In this document: positions 23,081-33,049 of the stretch, piece after piece
Layout of the letters: each line of letters starts with the position of its first letter
How positions within the stretch are numbered: position 1 is the stretch's first letter
Source of the DNA: Strongylocentrotus droebachiensis
Lineage: Eukaryota > Echinodermata > Echinoidea > Camarodonta > Strongylocentrotidae
DNA: 64,000 nucleotides
Direction: 5' to 3'
NCBI GenBank assembly: GCA_035222895.1
Contig: JAVYIG010000403.1
Coordinates: 248,001 to 312,000, forward strand
The notes under the pieces: generated by a model
Told to the model about the DNA's origin: nothing
The model's database searches: none
What the model saw: the letters and a program-made list of their open reading frames with translations, nothing else
Made by a program: the position numbers and the translations under genes

Positions 23081-23190
23081 ACGGAAATGGTCGAGCGGTC
23101 TGAGGCGCCGGTCGCGTTCGATTCGCCTGTAGCTCTTGCACTTTTTGCACGCACGGGTTCGATCCCGCCTCCGTCGCAAGTTTTTTTTTC
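23081..23190 (+). ncRNA. tRNA-like (Leu/Ser-type) pseudogene or SINE head in unit 3
   Basis: The stretch TGGTCGAGCGGTCTGAGG fits a pol III A box and D arm of Leu/Ser tRNAs. About 50 bases on, GGGTTCGATCCCG fits a B box, and a run of T follows at 23181. The ends ACGGA (23081) and TCCGT (23170) could form five of seven acceptor pairs. The T stem has mismatches beyond two pairs and the middle is about 10 nt too long with no credible anticodon stem, so a working tRNA is unlikely. It is specific to unit 3 and was probably captured by the Helitron or derives from a SINE. Confidence 0.45.
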
Positions 23191-23800
23191 TTCCCCGTGT
23201 TTGTTTTGTATAGTTTAGATTTTGTAATCTTTACCATTTTTTAATTTTAATTAAAATGTAGACCTCATATTTAAAATTTAAATGAGTCGAGTCTTTATTT
23301 GATATTTATTAGCTTATTTCATGATAGGCCTATAAATAAAATCAGCGCAACAGATGTCTTCCCATCCACGTCCAAACTTAGAGACCTATTTCCATCATTA
23401 TTGCCGCGATTTTTATATAGTTTTCGTGAGTGGAGGTATGAAATCAAAGCTTATTTTACTGAGTTTTGATTATCATTTATTAAAGGAAAGTTTTCACAAG
23501 AAAATCAGAGAAAAACATCGTTCAGTTTCAAGAGCTCTGCCGTACGCATACAGTGTGTAGTGCAGTGCACTCTAGCTGCGCGCGCTGGCTGCTCGACTGA
23601 GCTGAGTGAGTGAGCTATTCAGAGTCGAAGAGACTATGAAGGGCCAAACATGCCAATATTCGACAACTATACGCTATATTATGTATCCATCCATGCGACT
23701 ATTTATGTCTATCCATTCATTGAAGTAGGCCTACACGTGAACACAACAGCGGGCAGGCCGAAGTGCCATAAGATCGTTGGGGGGGGGGGCAAAATATTTT

Positions 23801-24330
23801 TTTTTGCATCTTACATGTTACAAAAAAAATCTGCATCTTACATGTTACATGCAGACCCCACAAAACATTCATTTTTCAAAGTGTGGGGGGGGGGGGGTCA
23901 GGTAGATCGAAGCGAGTTGAGTGTAGGCGTGGGGTCCACGGGTTGGGGGGACGGGGGGGGGGATCGGTAGCTCGAAGCGAGTTGAGTGTATGCGTGGGGT
24001 CCACGGGGGTAGAGTTGCGTACCAACTACGCTGGCCTACGTTACTATATGCTATACTATATACTATTTTTGCATCTTACATGTTACAAAAAAAATCTGCA
24101 TCTTACATGTTACATGCAGACCCCACAAAACATTCATTTTTCAAAGTGTGGGGGGGGGGGGTCAGGTAGATCGAAGCGAGTTGAGTGTAGGCGTGGGGTC
24201 CACGGGTTGGGGGGACGGGGGGGGGGATCGGTAGCTCGAAGCGAGTTGAGTGTATGCGTGGGGTCCACGGGGGTAGAGTTGCGTACCAACTACGCTGGCC
24301 TACGTTACTATATGCTGAGGGACGGAAAGG
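23801..24330. repeat. Recent 265 bp direct duplication in unit 3
   Basis: The sequence from TTTTTGCATCTTACATG (about 23801) to CCTACGTTACTATATGCT (about 24053) is repeated from 24066 to about 24318, practically unchanged, at a period of 265 bp. Inside each copy is a smaller direct repeat (GAAGCGAGTTGAGTGTA twice). The near identity marks it as one of the youngest events in the array. Gly-rich frames over it come from poly-G runs. Confidence 0.85.
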
Positions 24331-25070
24331 GGTACGCAACATGAACGAAAACAATTCAACATGTTTAATTTTTTTCGCGTACTTTCGGCGTAGAAACTTG
24401 ACGCAGAAAGTACGCCTTTTTACGCAACAGTACGCTACCCTACGCCAGATCGACAAAGCAGTAAAAGCTTTCCACACAGTAAGCAACCATAAGCAAACCT
24501 GTACGCCAGCCTACACATAACCTACGCAGGGACTATTTTCCCATTAATACGCAGCCTAATTTCTCAAAGTCGGTACGCCACACTACGGAACTCTACGCAG
24601 TTCCAGTGGCGCAAAGAATAACTACCGGTACAGTTGGATCGTTTTTTTTTTTTAAATGAGGCCAAATTAAAAACAAAACATGTTTAGCATCCTGTTTTTT
24701 CGAAAAATGGGAAGGAGGAGGCCCTTTTTTTTTTTTTTTTTTTTTTTTCAAAATGGCCGCTCCATACATTTTCCCTGACATTCAGGCTATTTTTCAAGAT
24801 GGCGGCCGACAATTTTTTTTTTTCTTTTTTAAAATCAGAAATACATTTTAGCAGTGATTTTCATGTTTTTTTTCTTTCAAAAAATAAAAAAAATAAAAAT
24901 AAAAAATAGGAGGCGGCCCCCAAAAAGGAAGCGGGCGGGGACGCTGTTTATTTTCTTTCAAAAAAAAAAAAAAAATTCAAAAAAATTTCAAAAAAAGAAA
25001 GAATAGGAGGCGGCCCCCAAAAAGGAAGCGGACGGGGACGCTAAACATGTATATTTTTTTAATGGCCTGA

Positions 25071-25514
25071 ATGGCAAATAAAGTTCTTGGTGGTTTTAAT
25101 TTAGACAGTCTCTATATATCTATTTACACCCCCCGCCCCCCTCTAGAATCCCGCGGATTTCCGCGGGTCCAGCTAGTCTATAATAATAATACGCTAAGGC
25201 TCCGCGGGGGGCATGACGTCTCCGCCGGCCTTTGTATTCTATTGTTTTTTAATGAGATCGCCGACCGAAGTTGGTGCAGCTATCTCCTCCTGAACCCTCC
25301 CCTCGGGGTACCGGTGACCGGTGCCGTCGTCCGCGGGAGAGTCTACTCTAGCGAATTGGCTATACTCCGCCCGAGGTCCTCCTCCGTGACGACGTCCAGG
25401 GCGAAAACAGACGCGACATGCATAATGCAGGATATGCGTGACGACAGAGATACCTCATGGATATTCAACATGACATCCGTAGACACACGACCGATGACTA
25501 TCCACTCACATTAA
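25071..25514 (+). other. 147-codon open frame spanning the unit 3/4 junction
   Basis: This frame differs from the one at 19974-20417 by about one residue (PPLESR instead of PLLESR). The CTAG|TC joint is at 25176/25177. The product is unknown; most likely an accidental frame. Confidence 0.3.
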
Positions 25515-26029
25515 GTTGCGTATTAAATGCACGCTGAATGGGTACGACTTACCCCGTGTTAGGTATCTTCCTATATGATATTCTCTATATAGACGATCAC
25601 ACTCGATCACACTCATTTCTTTGCAGTTCTCAAAGAGACACACAACAGCTGACTAACAACTCACATTATGTTGCGTATTAAATGCTCTATGCAAAGGGCG
25701 GGATCACCGAGAGTAAAGCTTCTTGCTATAGGGTGTGCTTTGTACTAGCGGCGCTGCACGAGCCAGAGCTGATACACGGGGCTAATTCCCGTCGACGTCC
25801 AAACTTAGAGACCTATTTCCATCATGATTGCCGCGATTTTTATATAGTTTTCGTGAATGGAGGTATGAAATCAAAGCTTATTTTGTGATTACTACGGCCA
25901 TGTATACTGAACTTTGATTATCATTTTCTAAAGGAAAGTTTTCACAAGAAAACCATTGGACTGACAGTTCAGTCGCCAGCTGCCTTCAGTCCACACACAT
26001 ATACAGTACACACAGTCATGCAGTGCACT

Positions 26030-26115
26030 GTAACTCCGGGAAGCTCCAACACCGGCACCGGGCACCGCAGGCGTCCGACGCCTGCGGCGCCGGTGTTCGA
26101 GGTTCCTGGAGTTAC
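26030..26115. repeat. 86 bp palindrome in unit 4
   Basis: This is the same sequence and fold as the unit 2 palindrome, as expected from the near identity of the two units. Confidence 0.85.
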
Positions 26116-26649
26116 GCACAGTGTGTGTGAGTTCAGCTAAGCTGAGCTCGAATCGAAGAGATTTGACTCTTTGAAATTGTTATCTGTTGGTTTGCATCAT
26201 TATTGCCGCGATTTCAATATAGTTTCGTGAATAGATTTACGAAATCTGAGCTTAGAATTAGTAAAAGTATTACTAATGTCTACGTTTTTAAACGACTGTC
26301 TGATTTTCTTGTGAAAATTTTACTTTGAAAAATGATTATCGAAATTCATGGTCAGAAATAATCACAATCTAGGGTCTATTATGTTACAGTTCTTGCATCA
26401 AATCAATGCATGAAAACTTAGTTATTGAACTAGAAAAATGTTTTTTTTTTTTTAAATAGGCAATTATGAAGTAGGAAGCCTGAAACCTTAGCCTACTAAA
26501 CAAAGTGTAGGCCTATCCTTTTATGAATTAATGAAAAAGTAGCCCCAGAAAAAAGGGCCCCCGAAAGTCGAAAAAGTAGCCCCCGAAAATTTCCCAAAAA
26601 TTTGAAATGGAGCCCCCGAAATGAAAAACATAATTTTTTGCCTGCGCCC

Positions 26650-26685
26650 CCCTCTAGAATCCCGCGGATTTCCGCGGGTCCTGAG
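26650..26685 (+). promoter_or_regulatory. Decoy Helitron 3' hairpin, unit 4
   Basis: The perfect hairpin lies at 26661-26678, again followed by TCCTGAG. Preserved identity with unit 2 reflects recent duplication. Confidence 0.6.
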
Positions 26686-26937
26686 TTGAGTGTATATATA
26701 ATATAGGCGTGGGGTCCACGGGTTTCAAGGGGCCATAAACCCCCAAAAGCTCGGGGGTTACGTTCTTCAAAGTTAGGGGGGGGGGAGAGATCAGATCGCA
26801 GCGAGTTAAGTGTATATATAATATAAGCTTGGGTCCACAGGTTTCAAGGGGCCATAAATCCCCGAAAGCTCGGGGGTTTTAGGCGTTTAATTAGGTTCAG
26901 ATGAGCATATTTTTAATACTTTATTTGTGACACTTGC

Positions 26938-27333
26938 CAGGCGCGGATCCAGGAATTTCTTGCCGGGGGGGCACAAGGAGGGGCACCGTGTGGGGAAAGA
27001 GAACATATATATATATTTTTTAAGTCCCCCCAAAAATCGCAACGACTCAGCCAGCCGCTGAATAAGCGGGGGGGGGGGGGGGGGGGGGAGGTAAGCGGAC
27101 ACTTTTTAAATATTTTTTAGTCCCCAAAAAATCGCAACGACTCAGCCAGCCGCTGAATAAGCGGGGGGGGGGGGGGTTAAGATAAGAGGACACAAAAAAA
27201 AAAATGTTTGGCCGGGGGGGCACGCCTCTGTTTTTCATTGTATTTTGGGCGGATTTAGGGCTGATTTTAACATATTTTTTTCGGCCGGGGGGGCACGTGC
27301 CCCCTGTGCCCCCCCCCCCTGGATCCGCCACTG
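26938..27333. mobile_element. CAG/CTG-ended insertion in Helitron unit 4
   Basis: The ends are CAGGCGCGGATCCAGG and CCTGGATCCGCCACTG. The word CTTGC lies on both sides, and units 1 and 2 show the empty site (GTGACACTTGCG / GTGACACTCGCG), so the insertion and a 5 bp duplication can be seen directly. The ends are close to those of the 8 bp-duplication element at 30045. The interior has poly-G runs and two copies of GACTCAGCCAGCCGCTGAAT, and no ORF of interest. Confidence 0.75.
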
Positions 27334-27349
27334 CTTGCGGGTCACTAAT

Positions 27350-27740
27350 TGGCGTGGGGTCAATACGTAGAGTTGCATAGTGTTTCGTACCGACTACGCT
27401 GGCCTACGTTACTATATGCTGAGGGACGGAAAGGGGTACGCAAGATGAACGAAAACAATTCAACATGTTTAATTTTTTTCGCGTACTTTCGGCGTAGAAA
27501 CTTGACGCAGAAAGTACGCCTTTTTACGCAACACTACGCTACATGCCTACGCAACAGTATGCTACCCTACGCCAGATCGACAAAGCAGTAAAAGCTTTCC
27601 ACACAGTAAGCAACCATAAGCAAACCTGTACGCCAGCCTACGCATAACCTACGCAGGGACTATTTTCCCATTAATACGCAGCCTAATTTCTGCGTAGTCG
27701 GTACGCCACACTACGGAACTCTACGCAGTTCCAATGGCTT
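27350..27740. repeat. TACGC-word foldback block, unit 4
   Basis: Matches the unit 2 block almost exactly and lies directly downstream of the nested CAG/CTG-ended insertion. Confidence 0.6.
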
Positions 27741-28752
27741 AAATAATAACTACCGGTACAGTTGGATTGTTTTTTTAAATTTAATATAAGGCCAAATTAA
27801 AAAAAAACATGCCTATAGCGTCCTGCTTTTTTCGAAAAATGGGAAGGAAGAGGCCCTTTTTGTTTTTTCTTTTCTTTCAAAATGGCCGCTCCGTACATTT
27901 TCCCTGACATTCAAGCTATTTTTCAAGATGGCGGCCGACAATTTTTTTTTTCTTTTTTAAAATCAGAAATACATTTTAGCAGTGCTTTTCATGTTTTTTT
28001 TCTTTCAAAATTCAAAAAAAATAAAAATAAAAAAAAAATAAAAAAAAAAAAATAGGAGGCCACCCCCAAAAAGGAAGCGGGCGGGGACGCTGTTTTGTTT
28101 CTTTCAAAACAAAAAAACAAAATAATTTTTAAATTTTTTTTTTAAAATTCAAAAAAAATAAATAGGAGGCGGCCCCCAAAAAAGGAAGCGGGCGGGGACG
28201 CTAAACATGTATATTTTTTAATGGCCTGAATGGCAAATAAAGTTCTTGGTGGTTTTAATTTAGACAGTCTCTATATATCTATTTACACCCCCGCCCCCCT
28301 CTAGAATCCCGCGGATTTCCGCGGGTCCAGCTAGTGTATAATGATAAACATTGTTATGAAGCTTTCTTCGGTGTTGGTGAAACTGAGCGGACTAGGCGGA
28401 ATATGAAACGGAAAGCCTGTATCTAACATCTTTGGTTTTTGGGGTTGTCAACAGGAAAAGGAAACCTTCTTCTCATTAATAATATACATGTACATACGCA
28501 CACCCGATAAGGACAATCACACATTTAAATTCACGCAACCGCATTCGCTTACTCCCGAGTAAGCGAGCAATGTAAATATTTGAACATATATTTTGTGAAA
28601 TCAGAAGTATACAAATACATGTATGATAATGATGATAATAATAATATTCTTTACAAATTTAAATTTAAATCAAATGTGCATTGGCCTGTATGATTCAATG
28701 TCATTTCGTATTCATATTTCGGCACATTTCAGGCTTTGAATGTGAGTATGAG

Positions 28753-28881
28753 TAAAGCCTCGGTCACAAATGCCATTATGAACTGATACGAACGCCGTAC
28801 GAACGATATTTAGACAATGGAAATTCGGGAAGACAATGGAAAAACAGGGAGATTCGTACGAACCTTTGTGACCGTAGCTTA
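28753..28881. mobile_element. GGTCACA foldback element D (129 bp)
   Basis: TAAAGCCTCGGTCACAAA at 28753 is matched by inverse TTTGTGACCGTAGCTTA ending at 28881. The interior repeats TACGAAC and its relatives. It is the shortest of the four GGTCACA members and in size is a typical MITE. Confidence 0.7.
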
Positions 28882-28989
28882 ATGTAAGCCATTATAAGGT
28901 TTTGATAACGCAAAGAAATAATATTTCACCATCCTCTGAACACCTGTTGAATTCGGTTCCTTGCTGCTAAAAAGTTTTTTTCTCCTACA

Positions 28990-29200
28990 AATAGACGTTG
29001 GACCACAAGGCAACGGATTCGAAGTCCTATACCATAGAACTAATGTACTTTAGATTAGTCTTCATGTTCCACTCTTCACCAGAGTTAGGTAAGTGGGTAC
29101 CTGGCAGGAAGAAATTCCCAGAACGCCATACAGTGCTTTATCTGGCAGCTGAGCTAAAGCCGGGTATTGATTTTATGGTACTTTGTATTTTAATAGCTAA
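28990..29200 (+). mobile_element. Possible SINE fragment
   Basis: The run TTGGACCACAAGG, 6 bp, then GGATTCGAAGTCC resembles a decayed tRNA-derived promoter region, with AAGTGGGTACCTGGCAGGAA about 90 bp downstream resembling the body of the SINEs at 41.3 and 51.0 kb (a TGGGTATACC/CCTGGGTGG region). No tail is seen. The 68-codon frame here is not considered a gene. Confidence 0.3.
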
Positions 29201-30719
29201 GTAGTCAAAATTTGGAACATGTACAAAATATCTGCGTTATTTAAGTGCACCTATTATTATAAAAGTACGCAAAAGACATGTGAAATAATGATTTATATGA
29301 TCTATAACATTTATTTGATCGCCTGTTGTTTATCTTCTCTCTTGTATTCTATACCGCTGTTATTGTTGTAGTGGAAATGCGGACGTCATTATATGTATAT
29401 AGCTATATTTCCTGGCAATGGTAGACTTTTCGTGGACATCATTCTCTCCCCAATCGCATAACTGCGTCATTGCTATATCCCCTTTCGTACGTCTCAAGAA
29501 CTTCGAACCTTAGATCTTGTTATTTCCTCGAGTCCCACTTACTTCAACATTTTGAGAGAAAAAAAGTACAACACGAGTCTCGGGGATAGTCAGATAAGGA
29601 AAGCGGGACACAATTACCGAAGGACGGGACGTTACCGTAAAATACCCATAAAAACTTTAAGATATCTACGAAAAGTCCACCACTGCCAGAAAACATACCT
29701 ACCTAATGACATCCGTGTTTCTAATTCATTTTGATTATTCTCAAATCTCACCTCAATAGCTAGCTGATGGAAACAATGACTGTTTAGTGCACAGTTGTGA
29801 ATGCTTGTTTCAAAATCCAACTTCAATCAAAAGGCGTCTCTTCTTCTTCATGAGGCGTTTTGGAAGGTTTTGAAGGTCCTATGGCATTAACACATTTTTA
29901 AGTGTGGTTGGATTATGAATGTATGAAATGGTCCTTTTGTAGTCCATATCGTTGCCCTAATGGGTACTGGATTAACTATCCTCTTTACTAGTATTTATAT
30001 ATTCCATGATGTCATAGTATTTCGTCATCGTATGTAGATCAATGCAGGCGCGGATCCAGGGGGGGGCCGAGCGGGCCTTGGCCCCCCCCCCCCCGGCAAA
30101 AAAAAAAAAAAAAAAAAAAAAAGAGAGAGAAGAAAGGAAAAGAAGGGAAAGGGAAAGAGGAGAGAGAGGGAAAGAAAGAAGAGGAAGAAGAAAAGAAAAA
30201 GGGGAAGAAGGAGATCGGGGGGGGGGGTCGAAAAGGCCTTGCCTCCCAAGCTGTTGCCCCCCCCCCCCCCAATCAAAAAAATAATAGAGAAGGAAGGAAA
30301 GGAAAGAAAAAAGGAAAAGAGGAGATACTGGCGTACTGATGGGGAAGGGGGGGGGGGTGGGCTTGGGGGAAATCAAATTCAAACGTGTTTTATTTCTAAT
30401 TCCATAATTGTGGATTACAAATAATGCGGAAATTACATAATTTTTCCTCACTTTTAGTAAAATTATACTTTTTTATGCGTATGTCGGAAAATGACAAATT
30501 CCTAAATTTACAGCCAGGCAAGAAATATGATTTTTGAGATTCCTACATGTCAGGGCCCGAGGAACGGCTGGAATCGGGAGCCTCGAGCCCCCCCCCCCCC
30601 CCACCCCCTCTCCCACACTTTAACAAAAAAGTATATTAAAGAGAAATAAAAAAGAAATGGAGCAAGAAAGAAAGAATAGTTAAGTGCCAGTGTCAACAAA
30701 TAATGAGGCATCAAGATAT

Positions 30720-31095
30720 GATCATCAGACCGTGATTAAATGCCTAAAACTCCTAACCTCTGCCCCCTGGATTCCTACTAGGGCCCTAATGTGGGCCCTT
30801 CCAAGCTCATCTGACGGTTATTTAATGCCTTAAACCCATGATTTTTTGGGGGAGGCTCCGCCCCCTGGATCCCACGCCTAAGTGTCCTGCAGTGTGACAT
30901 AATAATAAGGATTATAAAAAAAATGCTCATCTGACCGGAATTAAACGCCTAAAAACCCTGAGCATCCGGGGGCTCCACAGCCCCGACCCCACCACGGGCC
31001 CTAAGGCGGGCCCCTGAATGCTTATCTGACCGTAATTTATTGCCTTAAACGTCTGAGCTTCCGGGGTCGGACAAGGTATCAAAATGTGTTAATCT
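30720..31095 (+). repeat. Four diverged CATCTGACCG...TGCCTAAA repeats
   Basis: Copies begin near 30721, 30805, 30925 and 31021. Each carries CATCTGAC then TTAAA/TTTAATGCCTTAAA and a CCGGGGGCTCC or GGCTCCGCCCCCTGGA word. On the opposite strand the Helitron units contain the same phrase (GGCGTTTAATTAGG.TCAGATGAGCAT near 19280, 21790 and 26885). One repeat is therefore shared between a hAT-like element and the Helitrons. Confidence 0.6.
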
Positions 31096-31100
31096 GACCG

Positions 31101-32644
31101 CAGGCGCGTAGCCAGGGGGTCAGTTGGGGCGGCCCCCAAACAATCACCGCCCCCCCCCCCCCCTCTAAAAAAAAAAGAGTAGAGAAAAGGAAGAGGACGT
31201 AGAAAGAAAAAGGAGCAGACGAAGAACATCTTTAAAATTCAGACAAAGATTAAGAGTAGAGAACGGTACAACGCATCGTCTTCTTTCTCTAATAATTAAA
31301 TGAAACGTAAAAGCTTCCGCGCTTCGCGCGGGAAGGGGGAAACTGAATTCAGACGAGGATTATTTTCGAGAACGGTACAACGAATCGTCTTCTTTCTCTA
31401 ATAATTTAATGAAACGTCAAAGCTTCCGCGCTTCGCGCAGGAGGGGGCGGGGGGGGGGACTAAATTTAGACAAGAATTAAGAGTCGAGAACGGTACAACG
31501 AACCATCTTCTTTCTCTAATGAGTTAATGAATGGTAAAAGCTTCCGCGCTTCGCGCGGGAGGTGGAAACCTGAATTCAGACGAGGATTAAGAGTCGAGAA
31601 CTGTACAATAAATTATCTTGTTTCTCTAATTATTTAATGAAACGAAGAAGCTTCCACGCTTTGCGCGGAAGGGGGAATCTGAATCCAGACGGGGATTAAA
31701 AGTCGAAAACGGTACAACGAATCGTCTTCTTTCTCTAATAATTTAATGAAACGTCAAAGCTTCCGCGCTTCGCGCAGGAGGGGGGGGGGACTAAATTTAG
31801 ACAAGAATTAAGAGTCGAGAACGGTACAACGAATCGTCTTCTTTCTCTAATAATTTAATGAAACGTCAAAGCTTCCGCGCTTCGCGCTGGAGGGGGGGGG
31901 GGGGAAGTGAATTCAGACGAGGATTAAGAGTCGAGAACTGTACAACGCATCGTCTTCCTTCTATAATGATTTAATGAAACTTAAAAAGCTTCCGCTCTAC
32001 GCGCGGGAGGGGGGAAACTGAATTCAGACGAGGATTATTTTCGAGAACGGTACAACGAATCGTCTTTTTCTCTTATAATTTAATGAAACGTCAAAGCTTC
32101 CGCGCTTCGCGCAGGAGGGGGCGGGGGGGGGGGCGGGGGGGACTAAATTTAAACAAGAATTAAGAGTCGAGAATGGTACAACAAATCGCCTTCTTTCTCT
32201 AATGATTTATTTAATCGTAAAAGCTTCCGCGCTTCGCGCGGGAGGGGGAAGCCTGAATTCAGACGAGGATTAAGAGTCGAGAACTGTACAATGAATTGTC
32301 TTGTTTCTCTAATTATTTAATGAAACGTAGAAGCTTCCGCGCTTCGCGCAGGAAGGGGGGGTGGACGGGTGGGACTAAATTTAGACAAGAATTAAGAGTC
32401 GAGAACGGTACAACGAATCGTCTTCTTTCTCTAATAATTTAATGAATCGTGAGAGCTTCCGCGCTTCGCGCGGGAGGGGGAAACCTGCATTCAGATGAGG
32501 ATTAAGAGTCGAGAACTGTACAACGAATCGTCTTCTTTCTCTAATGATTTAATGAATCGTAAAAGCTTCCGCGTTTCGCGGAGGAGGGAGGGGAAAACTC
32601 GCCCCTCCCTGAACCCCTCCCCCCCCCCCCGCATTACGTCACTG
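31101..32644. mobile_element. Nested CAG/CTG-ended element carrying a satellite
   Basis: The left end CAGGCGCGTAGCCAGGGGG and right end CCCGCATTACGTCACTG are imperfect inverted repeats, about 10 of 16 positions. No matching flanks were found, so the boundaries are tentative. It lies inside the larger hAT-like element and consists almost wholly of the 12-monomer array. Confidence 0.45.
31217..32600. repeat. 12-monomer ~112 bp satellite with six-monomer super-period
   Basis: The word GCTTCCGCG (or a near variant) recurs at 31313, 31422, 31540, 31650, 31759, 31871, 31988, 32096, 32223, 32333, 32455 and 32565, spaced 108-127 bp. Every monomer has the hairpin CCGCGCTTCGCGCGG or a close variant, a G tract, a TCAGACGAGGATTA or TTAGACAAGAATTA word, and GTACAACGAATCGTCTT. 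Private variants pair monomers 1/7 (ACGCATCG), 2/8 (GATTATTTTCGAG), 3/9 and 4/10 (TTGTTTCTCTAATTATT), about 675-683 bp apart, so the array has a six-monomer higher-order unit. Confidence 0.9.
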
Positions 32645-32739
32645 CTGGTCACCATTACGTACCAATTTTTGGCTCGCATAATTTCAAATTTGGGCCCCCC
32701 CCCCCTAAGAAATCCTGGATCCGCGCCTGGATCAATGAA

Positions 32740-32915
32740 CAGACGTTCGTATTATACGATGAAATTGTCGGGTTTCGCGCCTTCTTCCTTGTTATACAAG
32801 TTCTTCAATTATATTTATGTTCCTACTTATAAATTGTATTGTTTGAACAGATGTCAAAAATATGTTTTCAAATTGAATGGAAGAAAATAAATGTTTATTT
32901 GAATTGAATTGAATT
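32740..32915 (+). mobile_element. LINE 3' end with (TTGAA)n tail
   Basis: AT-rich 3' UTR-like sequence ends AATAAATGTTTATTTGAATTG with three TTGAA-type units. A polyadenylation-like AATAAA directly before a short microsatellite tail is typical of LINEs that end in repeats rather than poly-A. A similar tail is at 63403-63425. No coding part remains. Confidence 0.5.
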
Positions 32916-33049
32916 ATCAAATGAGCTCCAGGCGGGTGAAAGCAGCGGTGGCAAATTTCCCTTGAGCGTATAAAAACAGCTAGTCCTCTCGTAGCAGTCG
33001 ATATCTCTATTATAAGGCGCCCTGGCTTTGAAGGAATTTCTTCCTACTC

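Larger units (their letters stand above)
22845..25176 (+). mobile_element. Helitron-like unit 3, divergent type (2,332 bp)
   Basis: It starts TCCATAGTATAATACGCTAA and ends CTAG at 25173-25176. The first ~320 bp (GC-rich, GTCGTCGTCGACGTCGTCGA words, then a tRNA-like segment) differ completely from units 1, 2 and 4. The shared block beginning CGTCCAAACTTAGAGACC resumes near 23370. The palindrome and decoy hairpin of the other units are absent; instead there is a 265 bp direct duplication (about 23801-24330). The 3' part matches the others. It is a different non-autonomous derivative that shares both termini. Confidence 0.75.
17596..28334 (+). mobile_element. Head-to-tail concatemer of four Helitron-like units
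   Basis: The array starts with TC at 17596-17597, preceded by host A at 17595. It ends with CTAG at 28331-28334, followed by host T. Internally three junctions read CTAG immediately followed by TC (20079/20080, 22844/22845, 25176/25177). Each unit ends CCCGCGGATTTCCGCGGG, then TCCAG, then CTAG: an 8+8 bp hairpin a few bases from a CTRR end. Known Helitrons have 5' TC, a 3' hairpin plus CTRR, insertion between A and T, no terminal inverted repeats and no target duplication; all are met. No Rep/helicase ORF is present, so these are non-autonomous. Exact CTAG|TC joints are what rolling-circle replication past an unused terminator would give. Tandem Helitrons are known in other genomes; the family here is not one I can name. 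Confidence 0.85.
25177..28334 (+). mobile_element. Helitron-like unit 4 with nested insertion (3,158 bp)
   Basis: It starts TCTATAATAATAATACGC and ends CTAG at 28331-28334, followed by host T. Apart from a 398 bp CAG/CTG-ended insertion (from 26938) it matches unit 2 almost base for base, including the 147-codon junction frame, the palindrome (26030-26115) and the decoy hairpin (26661-26678). The insertion therefore postdates the duplication that made units 2 and 4. Confidence 0.8.
28335..30036. other. Host flank and unassigned spacer
   Basis: This is the right host flank of the Helitron array, containing the small element D and a possible SINE fragment. No coding gene is evident; frames of 60-68 codons at 28998 and 29552 have no recognisable motif. 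Confidence 0.5.
30045..32729. mobile_element. hAT-like element with perfect 8 bp target duplication
   Basis: The ends are CAGGCGCGGATCCAGG and CCTGGATCCGCGCCTG, flanked by GATCAATG on both sides (30037-30044 and 32730-32737). CAG...CTG ends and an 8 bp duplication are the signature of the hAT superfamily. The 2.7 kb interior has no transposase: it holds poly-C/poly-G and A/G tracts, four diverged repeats (30720-31090), and a nested CAG/CTG element filled with a satellite array (31101-32644). The Ser/Phe- or Lys/Glu-rich frames near 30025-30450 are low-complexity artefacts. Confidence 0.8.

Noticed and set aside
24103..24486. 127-codon minus-strand frame in Helitron unit 3
   Set aside because: It runs over the 265 bp duplication, poly-G runs and the TACGC-word block; no conserved residues of Rep or helicase are present.
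29972..30451. 159-codon minus-strand frame at the left end of the hAT-like element
   Set aside because: Low-complexity Pro/Ser/Phe-rich residues from homopolymers and AG runs inside a transposon.
31217..32600. CRISPR array
   Set aside because: Repeats are ~112 bp monomers without unique spacers; it is a satellite in a eukaryotic transposon setting.
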